Below are positions 45,481 through 56,592 of a DNA stretch of 64,000 bases, piece after piece. Source of the DNA: Euptelea pleiosperma (taxonomy: Eukaryota > Streptophyta > Magnoliopsida > Ranunculales > Eupteleaceae); the NCBI GenBank assembly GCA_035048495.1, contig CM068547.1, positions 24,125,913 through 24,189,912 of the forward strand, read 5' to 3'. Every line of letters starts with the position of its first letter. Position 1 is the first letter of the stretch. The notes beneath the pieces are model-generated. The model was not told where the DNA came from. It was given only the letters and a program-made list of their open reading frames with translations, and ran no database searches. The position numbers and the translations under genes were made by a program.

Positions 45481-45726
45481 AAGATGGTCCACCAAGGAAT
45501 AGTGGTACACATAATACACTTGTTAGGGTTGGGACCCAACAAAATTTTTGGTGTACCCACATGGAGGAAAAATCAATGGCTGATTTTTGGTGAGGATGAT
45601 CTCCTCACCATATAGATCACCCCTACAAAAAATCAGTCCATTCTGAAATTTCTAACACCATCAAATGTGGGTTTCAAGTTAACTGTAAAAAATAGACGAT
45701 CCATATTCTTCAACTTGTAAACCACT

Positions 45727-45907
45727 AGTGGGTGGCCCATGCCCTTGGCACTCTCCGACAAAGCATTTGCCAAAATTGGTCGTGAATGGCTGAGATCCAC
45801 CATCATTTTGGGGGATAACATCCGGACCGTCCTTTGTGAAGCCGTTAAGAAGGGGGATAAGTGGGGAGACAATTTCCCTTTCCCTGTTTTGTTACATAGA
45901 CTAGTGG
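45727..45907. repeat. Roughly 175-bp tandem repeat monomer, left of the LTR element
   Basis: Monomer blocks: TGGGTGGCCCATGCCC, TTGGCACTCTCCGACAAAGC, ATTTGCCAAAATTGG, GTGGCTGAGATCC and the TGTTTTGTTA-CATAGA end. The same order returns at 51365-51600 and 52075-52385, so one array was split by the LTR retrotransposon and by the repeat at 51605. Confidence 0.75.
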
Positions 45908-45912
45908 GTGCC

Positions 45913-46413
45913 TGTGGGTACCATATTTTTTACACAAATCCCAAGGACCAATTGGTACGTATCTCGAGGTGTGCGTCCCTCGAGGATATTCCGAAGGGAT
46001 CATCATTCTTAACATACACTTACATTGTAACATTACTGAGATACACTAGAACAATTCCCTTAACTACTTAACCACTTACGGTTACACTCAACTCCCTCAA
46101 CTTCGGACAGTTATTTCCACTTGTTGGAAATCTTTTCCTATATATAGAGCTTTCCATCGATGGCGGAGAGGATGATCTTTTTTCCATATTCTTTATTGAT
46201 GAAGAACTGTAATAAGATAGAGAACTGTAACACTTGAATGAGAATGGTGGATTGCCTCTACCAATGAGGCCGATGACGTAGTCGATCGGATTCCGGCGAT
46301 GAACCTCGTTAAAATGGTTGTCTCTTTTTCAATTTTCAGATTCTTTGATGCTACTTGATCTATTTCTAACTAATTTCGACGGCTATATCTACATCCCAGA
46401 ATTTGTACCCACA
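45913..46413 (+). repeat. 5' LTR
   Basis: 501 bp, TGTGGGTACC...GTACCCACA; the termini form an inverted pair. TATA box at about 46139. Confidence 0.92.
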
Positions 46414-46418
46414 TTAAG

Positions 46419-46437
46419 TGGCGCCGTCTGTGGGAAG
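46419..46437 (+). promoter_or_regulatory. Primer-binding site
   Basis: TGGCGCCGTCTGTGGGAAG five bases after the 5' LTR; complementary to a tRNA 3' end as in plant Ty3/gypsy elements. Confidence 0.75.
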
Positions 46438-49400
46438 CTGAGCAAAAAGCTTCAACATACTCATTTTTCTCTTCCAATTACACTATAGAGATGAGATATG
46501 GCTCTTAGATTCTAGATCTGACTTTTTAACTTTACTAATCTGTTATGTTTGTCGATTCGTATTTTTTATGAATGTTCCGGCAGATTCCGACCATCTCCAT
46601 GCTCAGCTAGCATTGATGGTGTTGTTGGAATGTTCTTCCCTCATGGGGAAACATTTTCTTGAAATTTCGAAGTCATCTGATGTCTTGAAGCCCTGTAACA
46701 GTTCACTAAAGTCACCCGGGTTCAAGAACGAACAAGAGTGTAAACAGGGTGATTTGGCTGTGTTTGTCACCGGATTCTGACCAACTCATGCAACCTCCGA
46801 CAATCGCAGTGGTATGGATGGCTTGTGATTCATAGGAGAGCATTCTCCTATAATTTGGCGGAGTTCCAACGGTGGTAGAGTTCATAATAGTCCAATGAAG
46901 TTGGCCCAGTTTTCACAAAATTTAGTGACATAAATATTGCAATGGCATGGATTGGAAATTTCACTTCAGGACAAGGGCAAGAAAGTATTTTTTCGGCCCA
47001 AAATATCTTTGCCACATAGGCGAAGACCCATGTGTTATCCATGTGAAACTTGCCATGTCGTCGGAGAGAGAAAGAGTGGGGGGGAAACTCCTGCCAAAAA
47101 GTGTGAGCACGTGAGATCGAAACACCCACGTTGACACACATGGGGCTGCATAGACGACACGAGGACCATATTTGGTCAGCCACCTGACCAACTATCGAAC
47201 CCCGACTCATCAACAGTCGAGAAGACAAGCACCCCAGCCATTCTTTTCTTCTCTTGATCATCCTGGCATGCAATCCATCTTTTGATCTCCATCTTTAGCT
47301 ACAAGTGTCTATGCTGATCTACACCCGGAAAGCAGTTTCCCACGCTATAAAAGTTGCACTTGGTCCATCTATCTTTAATCAAACTGTCAACTTCACAATC
47401 CAACGGTTAGGTGCAAATCAGTGACAAGCTTCCTACCGCCTATGCGTTTTAAAGCCAGTACGTGTAGAACAAACCATTGGAGCTTCACTCATAAACTCCA
47501 GATGTCCCTCCCTGAACCAGCTCATGAGAATTATACCGTTACAACACTCCCGCCCCACTTTTGAAGGAGACCTCCTCTTGTGGTCATTCCTCCATCTAGT
47601 GCAACCACCAAGTTGCATGGTCCCCACATCCAAATGTGCAGCCACGTATCTCTCGATCCCATCCAACGGTTACATAAGTTCTGTCACGTGGATTGTTTTT
47701 GTGTGCATCCAGATATTTGGAACCACCAATTCCACCCCCTCTAGACCCGGGAGCTCAACCCAAATTGTTGCCTCAGTGATCACCTCTCTCGGTCAAAATA
47801 TCAACACTCTTTCTTCAAGATCATCAATTTATGCAATCCCCAGCCCGATCAACTAGCTAGGACGGTGGCCTCTCGACAAACAAAGATACACCAGCCGATC
47901 AAGACAATGAGAAGAACTCAATCCAATGCTCCACCAATCAACACAACAGATGTGCGATCTTCTCCGATCGATCGCCATGCTTCAACGCCAACCAGCGAAC
48001 CATCCCCTATCAAAGTCCACACCATTTGGTCTTGGACTATATCAAGTTGATCTACTCTAACATTAACCAAACCACTCGGCAACTCCATGCACTTTCAAAC
48101 CAAATGCCACCTAATAGCTACACAATCAATTTCACTTAACCATCAACTGACTTGGTGTGCACCTCCACAACTCCTCTCAGATCAAGTTCCAGCAATGAAG
48201 AGCAACTCACCATCTGGTTCATCTTCAACCACAAGCAAGCTCATTCAACTCTTCAATCGAACAACAACTCCTTCGACATATAACCAGCGACAATTGGATT
48301 ATATATTGGTTGCCACTTGCAATGCATGCAATCCCATCTCTGTCCGCTCTCTCAACATCTGTCAAACTAACAACCCGAGTCATCTCCATATCAAGCTGGC
48401 AGATCTACGTATAGATTAGGCAACTCTCCAATCGACAACTAGATCACAACATGCTACCTATCACATGTTACAACAAAGCAGCTCATGGCCAGCCAATCGG
48501 CAACCAAGCAAAGATCAACATGCAAGTATTTGGTGATCTATTCGAGTAGCAGCTGGTCAGCAACAACTCACCGACCTACTTCTCTTCCATCCAGTAGTTA
48601 CATTTTGGAGAGGACCACCTCTCTTTCGATAGGGGGCTCGTTCTTCGTCCGTTTGACCAGCCTGTCATAGAAACTCTTCTCAAACACCTTACATCAGCAA
48701 CCATGGCCAGCATTGCTCAGATGCATCTATCATGGTAGTTCATCTCAGATGCACTAGCTCAAGCATGCTGGCCACCTACCATCAGATCTTGACTGTCAGC
48801 TCCAACTCAAAATGAACTTACCTTCTCTCTACAGAGATCCAACCGTTAAACTTGTTCCACTTTCACCTACGGTTGATCCTAGCCGATCGATCGACTTCCA
48901 AACAACCTCTCAAATCCCCAAGCTTGGGTTCATGAAGCAGTACCGTTCCACACCTAGCCCATACACCAGTTCACTCCTCCATCAACCGTCGTAGCCACGA
49001 TGTTACCCAATCCCTGTTCATTGTCAGTCATGCTACACCTTTCAAATTGATCAATTCAGATTCAACTAGGATCCAACAAAACATGAGGGGCTTCGATCCA
49101 ACCGTTAAACTCTCCATCTCCGTACATCACGTGATCACCAACGCCAATACAACCAGCCCTATCTCTACAAGTTGGGATGCATCCCATCTCAGTTGACCAT
49201 AGTTCAGCCTATTTGCATGGCCGTTGCAAATCAACTCTAGTCGATCAACGACTTCAGCCGATCAACATTTTCACCTCTCAGCCATCATGACCACTTGATC
49301 GCCTAGACATATCCACAATCGCATGGTGGAAATTGACCCACGAAGAGTAACCCCGCCATCATGGCAGCATATTTCTCAACAACATCACTCACCTAACCGC

Positions 49401-49960
49401 CAATAAGAAACACTAAGATGGTCCACCACTGGACCTGATCATCCATCTTCACCATGAGTAGCACCTCCATTAATCGACGTCACCTCCCAGCAAGCCGTTC
49501 GAGCAGTTCTAAATGACGCAAACGTACCAACAGTAGCAACTTTCCCGTATAGAGCCATGTTGATGATCAAATTCCATGGTCTGAAACATACCAAGAGGAT
49601 GACTCCAACTTCCCACTCACCAATAACTTCTTGACAAACCTAGCACTCATGCCTGACCATCCATCTCTAGCCATCCTCCATTTAATGCCTCAATATAACA
49701 AAAAAAGCCACTTCAACCCGTTTGCCCACTCCAAAGCTAATACGCAATCAGTCGAAAGCTCCATCAGCGACTCCAACAGTTGGTGGCCACACAAATCGGC
49801 CAGCTACAAAGATTGAATCACGGACTCACACTTGGTGGAGTTTAAGGGGTCTAAATTGACTTCTGAACTTTGGCATCACAATAAAATTGGTCAAATTCCT
49901 CCAAAGACTTTTCAAACAGAATCAACTTCACAGCCAACATCTATATTTCTCGGCCACCCA
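46438..49960. other. Non-coding interior of the LTR element
   Basis: C/A-rich plus strand without any recognisable retroviral-type domain. Open frames (46568-46780, 46848-47273 minus, 47524-47856, 48087-48419) have no motifs. The base composition differs clearly from the AT-rich surroundings. Confidence 0.7.
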
Positions 49961-49963
49961 ATC

Positions 49964-50425
49964 AGTGAGTCGGACATTCAATCGATGAGTCAGCCGGTGA
50001 GTCGGCCATTCAATCGGATAGTTAGCCATTCAAACGGTGAGTCGGCCATTCAATCGGTGAATCGAACATTCAATCGATGAGTCAGCCGGTGAGTCGGCCA
50101 TTCAATCGGTGAGTCAGCCATTCAAACGGTGAGTCAGCCATTCAATCGGTGAGTCGGACATTCAATCGATGAGTCAGTCGGTGAGTCGGCCATTCAATCG
50201 GTGAGTCTGACATTCAATCGATGAGTCAGTCGGTGAGTCGGCCATTCAAACGGCGAGTCAGACATTCAATCGGTGAGTCAGACATTCAATCGGTGAGTCT
50301 GCCAGTGAGTCGACCATTCAATCGGTGAGTCAGACATTCAATCGGTGAGTCAGGCATTCAATCATTAAGCCGGCCATATAGTGAGTAAGAATCAGCAGGC
50401 TGGCCATTCAGTGAGTAAGACTCAG
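49964..50425. repeat. 20-bp minisatellite in the LTR element
   Basis: About twenty units of GTGAGTC(G/A)G(C/A)CATTCAATCG, some with AAACGG or ATCGAT variants, decaying into AGTAAGA-TCAGCAAGCCGG units at the right. There are no unique spacers, so it is a minisatellite and not a CRISPR array. Confidence 0.92.
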
Positions 50426-50519
50426 CAAGCCGGCTAGGGAACCTTAAAGTTCTACTATAGTAGGCCAGGGAACCTTAAAGTTCTTAGCATTCAACTCTTG
50501 ACTACAGGAACCCTGACAC

Positions 50520-50620
50520 GAGCTCCATCATAAATCATCATTGTCATCATAAACATCATTTATCATCATTCATCATAAACATCATTCATCATCATCATCA
50601 TCCCCATTGTCATTTCCAAA
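50520..50620. repeat. CATCAT-rich simple repeat
   Basis: ATCATCATT / CATAAACATCATT runs between the minisatellite and the polypurine tract. Confidence 0.85.
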
Positions 50621-50829
50621 GAGCTCGCAACTAGCTCCCTAGAGCTCACAATCATGCTCCATAGAGCTCACAGCTATGCTCCCAGGAACGCTCCTTATAC
50701 ATATGCTCGAAAGCATTCGAATCAACGAATGGCCAGTTTCAAATCAAGTCGACATTTTGACATGTGCTTACACTCTTCTTGGAGGAAGATCACCTCTTAT
50801 CAACGAGCTCCACCTCCGAGAGGGGGCTA

Positions 50830-51364
50830 TGTGGGTATCATATTTTTTACACAAATCCCAATGACCAATTGGTACGTATCTCGAGGTATGCGTCCCTCGA
50901 GGATATTCCAAAGGGTGCATCATTCTTAACATACACTCAATTACATTGTAACAATACTGAGATACACTAGAACAATTCCCTTAACTACTTAACCACTTAC
51001 GATTACACTCAACTCTTTCAACTTCAGATAGTTATTTCTACTTGTTGGAAATCTTTTCCTATATATAGAGCTCTCCACCGATGGAGGAGAGGATGATCTT
51101 TTTTCCATATTCTTTATGGATGAAGAACTGTAATAAGACAGAGAACTATAACATTTGAATGAGAATAGTGGATTGCCTCTACTAATGAGGCTGAGGACGT
51201 AGTCGACCGGATTCTGGCGATGAACCTCGTCAAAATGGTTGTCTCTTCTTTAATTTTCAGATTCTTTGATGCTACTTGATCTATTTCTAACTAATTTGTT
51301 GATGTGTGTGCAAATCTCGAGGATAATCGACGGCTATATCTACATCCCGAATTTTGCACCCACA
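50830..51364 (+). repeat. 3' LTR
   Basis: 535 bp, about 94% like the 5' LTR by eye. It carries a roughly 30-bp extra segment (GTTGATGTGTGTGCAAATCT and on, near 51298-51330) before the shared CGACGGCTATATCTACATCCC. Confidence 0.92.
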
Positions 51365-51369
51365 GTGCC

Positions 51370-52385
51370 CCATGCCATCGGCACTCCTTGACAAAGAATT
51401 TGCCAAAATCAGGTGAGTGGCTGAGATATATCCACCGTCCATTTGGGGGAGCATAAGATCTCGGCCCTTCTTTGTTGATGCCTATAATAGGAGGTATAAA
51501 TGGGGACAACCACTGTGCTTTGTTATATAGAATAGTAAATGGCCCGTGCCCTCGGCACTCCCCAAAAAATGCATTTGCAAAAATTGGGTGCCTTCAGAAC
51601 TCAAACAGTAACAGATTGGAAGCATTACCATTATTTCCATTATAACAGATTGTAACGCACATGGGCAAAAAATAAAAAATAATAGAAAGGAATGGAAATA
51701 ACGGTGCTAAAATTAAAATTTTGATTTTCAAATATTCACTAAAGTTTATAACAGAAAATAACTGAAAAATAATAGAAATAACATACGTTTTTAAAAAAAA
51801 AATTCAAAAAATAATGGTCGTTATTTTCGTTATAATGGAAAAATAATAGAAAATAACGGCAGTTATTTTTTGAGTGTTAAAACGGTACATAATGTAATGA
51901 GGGAGGTTCAAACCCGTTATAACAGCCGCTATTCATAGCGTACACCAAATCTATTTACTTTTCGATGCATGAACCCTATTTATGTTCGGCACATATTTGG
52001 TAGATGTACGCCAAATCCAAGTCTGTATAGTGAAATTTCCAATTTTCTCGAAAATCATAACATGAGGTGAATAAATGAGTGGGAGTGAGTGGTTGAGATC
52101 CGACCGTCCAACATTAGATGGATGGATTTGATCTCAACCACTCTTTATCTTATGAAGCTGGATAAGATAAGGGATAAGACAACTTCCCTGTTTTACTATA
52201 TAGATAGTGGGTGGCTTGTGCCCACGACACTATCTGACAAAGCGTTGACCAAAATTGGGTGTCATGAGTGGCTGAGATCCAACATCCATTTGGAGGATAA
52301 GATCTCAGCCACGCTTTGTTAAAACTGGATAGGATAAGATAAGATAAGAGATAAGACAATTATTCTATTTTGTTATATAGATATA
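51370..52385. repeat. Continuation of the roughly 175-bp tandem array, interrupted
   Basis: Monomers at about 51370-51540, 51540-51600, 52075-52205 and 52205-52385, each with the TGGCTGAGATCC and TTGTTATATAGA marks. 51605-51945 is an inserted CCGTTATAACGG repeat. Confidence 0.7.
51605..51945. repeat. Dispersed repeat rich in CCGTTATAACGG, copy 2
   Basis: Reverse-orientation relative of 27190-27600: shared CCGTTATAACAG, CATTACATTATG and AATAACGGC blocks. It lies within the tandem array. Confidence 0.6.
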
Positions 52386-52817
52386 TGCTACGAATATCAG
52401 AATTATTTGAATTTTTGTGAGGGTGATCTCCTCACCATAGAGACCATTCTCACCAAAAATCATCCCATTCCAAAACCATCAAACCTTTGGATCTTTCTGC
52501 TCTAATCCAACAACAGAAATCTCCAATCATGTGGTCAGAAATCTCTAAGAAAATGCCAAAAAATCCCTACTCCATTGATTAGGGCTTTCAAAAGAAAAAA
52601 AAAAACTAAAAACTCTATTGATCGACTACAAAAGCAGCGACTCCGACGGGTGTACGACTACGGCAGTGGCGACTCCGATGGCGGCAGAGATGTCACTGGT
52701 AGGCAGTGACGGCGAGAGAGGAGATGAGGAGAGAAAGGAGATAGTACAAGAGAGAGTTCGGTCCGGCGGACAGAAAGGGGTTTGCCCCTCTTTATTTTTA
52801 TTCATACTTAACTTTTA

Positions 52818-53012
52818 GCGGTGGTTATATCGAAAACCGCTGGTAAACGTACATATAGCGGCGTCCACGAGTCTGTCCACCGCTAAAAGGGTAAATTTCC
52901 CTTAATTTTTCGCGGCAACTTTATAGCGGCAGCCATTGGGCTGGCCGCCGCTGAAACCACTCTGTACGGCAGTTTTTCGTGGCCGCTGCTAATGCCCCAA
53001 TTTCTTGTAGTG
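52818..53012 (-). mobile_element. Second CACTA end with GCCGCT subterminal repeats
   Basis: ATTTCTTGTAGTG at 53000-53012 is the inverse of CACTACAAGAAAT, a common CACTA terminus. Inward are repeated TAGCGGC / CCGCTAAAA motifs. It belongs to a different family from the element ending at 7361. No partner end was found. Confidence 0.7.
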
Positions 53013-53150
53013 ATATATATAACGACTAATAATTAATTTTTGTGTAGCAATTCAAAGTTGGATTTGCACAATCCAGATTTTGACAAAAAAGGCATTTGGA
53101 TATTCAATTGCTGACCACAAACCTATCAAGGCATATACATCAATAGCATA

Positions 53151-53532
53151 TAGATGCAGAGGACTTTGGATGCTGTCGATGCAGGCCGGCCCTACATAGC
53201 TCATCTTTTTGTGCCTACTAGCAGCATGGGTGTCTAGCCTATCCCTTGGTTGATGTACATACCGAAAATCAGTCTGATTGATAATTTTTAGACGACAAAT
53301 TAAATACTCGTAAATATAAAAAAAAAATGCTAGAATCCAACGACTAGAAGTAATCCTAATAAAAATTGCTAAAATCTATGGCTACAGAAAACCAAACAGA
53401 CTGATTTTTTATATGTATATCCACCAAGGGGTGGGCTAAACATCCATGCGGTTAGTAGGCCCCAAAAGTTGAGCTATGTAGGGCCACGAGAGCCCTCTGC
53501 ATCGACCGCATCCAAAGTCCTCTGCATCTAAA
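53151..53532. mobile_element. Foldback element with GATGCAGAGG arms
   Basis: Arms AGATGCAGAGGACTTTGGAT...GTCGATGCAG and GCCCTACATAGCTCA pair with their inverses at 53470-53530. The centre is again the AAAATCAG-TGATT core seen in the GATGTTTGGC family. The target duplication was not resolved. Confidence 0.75.
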
Positions 53533-53620
53533 TTTTGTCCATGAAACCCCTTGTGTTGAGCGAAAACTTAGCCTTGACGTTCTCACAAAATAAAAAACCC
53601 TCTTCAAGCACGGTCAAACA

Positions 53621-53643
53621 GAGAGAGAGAGAGAGAGAGAGAG
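53621..53643. repeat. (GA)n microsatellite
   Basis: Perfect AG dinucleotide run of about 23 bp. Confidence 0.95.
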
Positions 53644-53759
53644 ATGTCTTTCTTTAATGAAATATTCTATACAAAGGGAACTTGGATAATTTGAAATAAG
53701 CGGCCGTAATAGAAGTCAAAATAGGAAGCCAATCATCATCTGACACGTAAAGTCAACTG

Positions 53760-54211
53760 AATGATACTGGCTCTTCCTCCCTTACCAGTTACCAGTTACC
53801 ACGAACCACAATCTTGACGGCTCGAGCTGCTGGCTTTAGTGTCTCAGCTCACTACACTTGTTAGCATGTCAGTGCAAGGAAAGAAAAGAAAAACCAGCCA
53901 TCTCCAGTTTAGTTTAATCTTTCAATTAAGATAACGCCAACTTGGTGGAGTCAGATTACAGAAAAAAAAAAAAAAAACCTTGATGGAGTCTGAACTCAGT
54001 GAATCGACTCAACTTTTGTGAAATATTAGAAGTCTTTCTTAATCTTGAAAAGCCATAAAGACCACAGTCGGACCTCAGCTCGTAACCATGTCGAGCCATA
54101 TGAGTCATGGACTAAGTCAGCACGGACAGCTAAGGGATGAAAGGGACAAATAGTCTAATTAGGTAGACTTTGGAAAGGAAAATTTAGAAGTATAGAATTA
54201 GCAGCTGTTGT
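53760..54211 (+). promoter_or_regulatory. Upstream region of the phytocyanin exon
   Basis: About 450 bp with a short direct repeat ACCAGTTACCAGTTACCA at about 53785 and no clear TATA box at the expected place. Not assigned to a transposon, so it may be native promoter. Confidence 0.35.
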
Positions 54212-54365
54212 ATGGCCATGGCAACTGCTATCTCGATCTTCCTGTTCATCGTTCCAGTGGCTCATGCCGTTGAGTTTATTGTTGGAGATAGTGCTGGCTG
54301 GACATCTGGGGTGAACTACAGTGCTTGGACTGCTGGCAAAACCTTCACAGTGGGTGACAAGCTCT
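54212..54365 (+). CDS. Phytocyanin (blue copper-like protein), exon 1, partial
   Basis: ATG at 54212 opens a signal peptide MAMATAISIFLFIVPVAHA, then the start of a plastocyanin-like domain: VEFIVGDSAGWTSGVNYSAW and TAGKTFTVGDKL. The GDSAGW, YSAW and F-VGD-L motifs are family hallmarks. The exon ends at a GTAAGT donor (54366), where phytocyanin genes usually have their single intron. The second exon, with the copper ligands (His, Cys, His, Met/Gln), is not seen in the remaining 9.6 kb. A copia-type LTR relic and other repeats follow, so the gene is either split by a very long intron or truncated. The family is extracellular or GPI-anchored and linked to redox and wall processes. Confidence 0.8.
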
Positions 54366-55560
54366 GTAAGTAGTGTTACCTTTGTAGCCTAAGCATAGGG
54401 AATAGGGATAGCCTAACAAGCACACTACAAATAGAGACCAGGTTTGGGCTTGTCCTTTTATTTGGTAGGACAAATATTTATAAGAATTGCTTTTGCTGCT
54501 AACGATTACCAGCGAAAATAGAAGCTAACACTGCCAAAAATTATCATGTATCAAAGATGACAAAAAAAAAAAAAGTAAATTCAATTAAGCTGATTTTGTC
54601 TTCTTTTTTATTTGGTGAATTTGGGAGTGTTAACAATGATTTTGCTGCTAATCATTAGCAGCCAATATATTCTACATGTTTTAACTTTTTATGGCAAAAG
54701 ACGTGCTTTTTTGTACAACTTAAGGACGATAGTCCCGTAACGATGCCATTTTCATGTAGATATTTGAGCCTATGGCAAGATAAAATTGGCTGATGCCTAT
54801 TATCAGTAGAAAGAATAAGCTTAATAAACTTCGTGGGCTCAGTTAATAGCAGGTGTTAAGTCCATCAAAGTGGTTGGGATATATATATTTTGGGTAAACA
54901 AACAAGGTGGTTAGTGGGATAGAAGGTCATGTGGGACGTGATGACTTGAACTTAGGTCACGTTCCTTGTTAGCAATTCAGTGCATTAAATTGAACTTACC
55001 TGTAGGATTTCCATGAAAAATTAGAGAACGAGCTAGCTTTAGGCAATAACATGAAAACGTTGAATCTGCAAGTTAGCTTTAAAACAAAATTAGAATCACC
55101 AGGTTCTGATCAGTAAGTGTCTAATTAGACACCATTTTCTGTAATTTGTTTTTTTTATAGATTTCAGTCATTGAACTTCAGAATTATTTTTCTCCCAAAT
55201 TTTCTACAATAAGATCCCTTGGTTTTCTTCATGGACATAAGAAATCCAGTTAGCTTTCTAGATTTTGGTTATGATCCCAAATATGTGTAAGGTTCATATT
55301 TTGTGTTGACAAATTTCATCTGACAAAATGAGAGTTAGATTCCATCTTAGGATTGCGTGAGTTTTTGTAATGTATATCACTCAAGCTTGCCAGAAGATCA
55401 TTAAGATTCAAATAAAGAATGAAAGCTTTACTTCGATTACATTTAGGATGGTAAGTGACTTAAAGACCTTAAAAATTAGATTATTTAATTTATATTTTAA
55501 TCTCTAAGTACTTATGGACTACTAGTTTATGTTTTAGAGAAAGGACCTGATCAAATACAA
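54366..55560. other. Putative intron 1 of the phytocyanin gene
   Basis: AT-rich; no exon 2 and no repeat structure recognised before the LTR relic. Confidence 0.35.
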
Positions 55561-55589
55561 GAGCAAAGGCACTTTATGTTATGTCTGTG

Positions 55590-56592
55590 ATTGGACTCTA
55601 CTATTGATCGATTTATTGTTGCACACGCGATATCTTTGGTTCCAATAGATCAGACTCCTCCTAGATTGATCGATTGGAGAACGAATCCGAACTTCAAAAA
55701 GTTTTGGACAGTTTCAATCGGACAATTTCTGTGCAATAAGCAATTGATCGTATTGTCTATATTATTTGCTTCTGATCAATTGGACTTTCAGGCCAATCAA
55801 TTAGATTGTGCGTAGAAAGTTTTTAAAAGTTCGTTATGTTTTCTTTTTCAACACATTTTGTTTATTATTTTGTGTAGGGTTGTCCCTATTATAAATAAGA
55901 CGTTTGGGTTTGAAAACTGAAGCTCCAATAAGCCTAAGAAGCCCCAAAAGTCCAAGAGCTCTCTCACAAGATCAAAACTTGAGTTTTTAACCCTCGCTAT
56001 AGGAATATCTTTCGAGTTCTTTGATCTAACCTAAGGACATCATAATGTTTTACTCTGTTCTTAGAGTGGTTCTCAAACAACATTGTATTTGCTCAAGTGA
56101 TTTTAGTGTGGTAGAGATTCAGAGTGATTCTAGATTGGTTGTGATCGTGATTGTGAAGAAGCCACTAATGGGATGTAAATGTGAATGTATATGCAATAAG
56201 ACGTGAATCAATTGCAATGGCTTGAATGAGTCAAGTCAAGTACTGTGGTAATTTTGTTGCATGGGTAATTTCTATACTTTTGGTTAACTTCTACATAATG
56301 ATCATTTCACATCTGAACGTTGTCCCGAGGTTTTTTCGTGATGGGTTTCCTCATTAAAAATCGCATGTATTGATTTATTTTTGTTATTTAATCTGCTTAA
56401 AGTAAACTGAATGAATAGTATTAGATATATCCTTGATATATTTAATCTAAATTGGTTAGGTTAATTAGCTTGTAATTAATCAATCAACTAAGATTGTTCG
56501 CATGTGATTAGTTTCCCAGGACAGTAATCAAAGTCATTAGGTTAATTGAATTAACTTTTTAATTAAGCTTATTCACCCCCACTAGGTTTGCA
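55590..56592 (+). mobile_element. Copia-type LTR relic in the phytocyanin downstream region
   Basis: Has palindrome cluster 4 (55600-55808, decayed CCAATCAATTGGA motifs), a TATA box (ATTATAAATAAG, about 55888) and a 3' end ATTCACCCCCACTAGGTTTGCA near 56567-56590, in the same order as the LTRs at 17396 and 41852. No exact target duplication found. Confidence 0.6.

Larger units (their letters stand above)
45913..51364 (+). mobile_element. Complete non-autonomous LTR retrotransposon (LARD-like)
   Basis: 5' LTR 45913-46413, 3' LTR 50830-51364, both TG...CA, with an exact GTGCC duplication (45908-45912 and 51365-51369). A primer-binding-like site TGGCGCCGTCTGTGGGAAG follows the 5' LTR at 46419 after a 5-bp gap. 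A polypurine tract GAGAGGGGGCTA ends at 50829. The primer site is typical of plant Ty3/gypsy elements. I find no gag, protease, reverse transcriptase, RNase H or integrase in the 4.4-kb interior, so it depends on a partner. TATA-like CTATATATAGAG at about 46139. By eye the LTRs differ by about 30 substitutions, and the 3' LTR has an extra segment of roughly 30 bp. Confidence 0.92.

Noticed and set aside
46848..47273. 141-codon minus-strand frame inside the LTR element
   Set aside because: No retroviral or host motif; the C/A-rich interior has many chance frames.
49964..50425. Regular 20-bp repeats resembling a CRISPR array
   Set aside because: Units are directly tandem without unique spacers and the DNA is a plant retrotransposon; it is a minisatellite.
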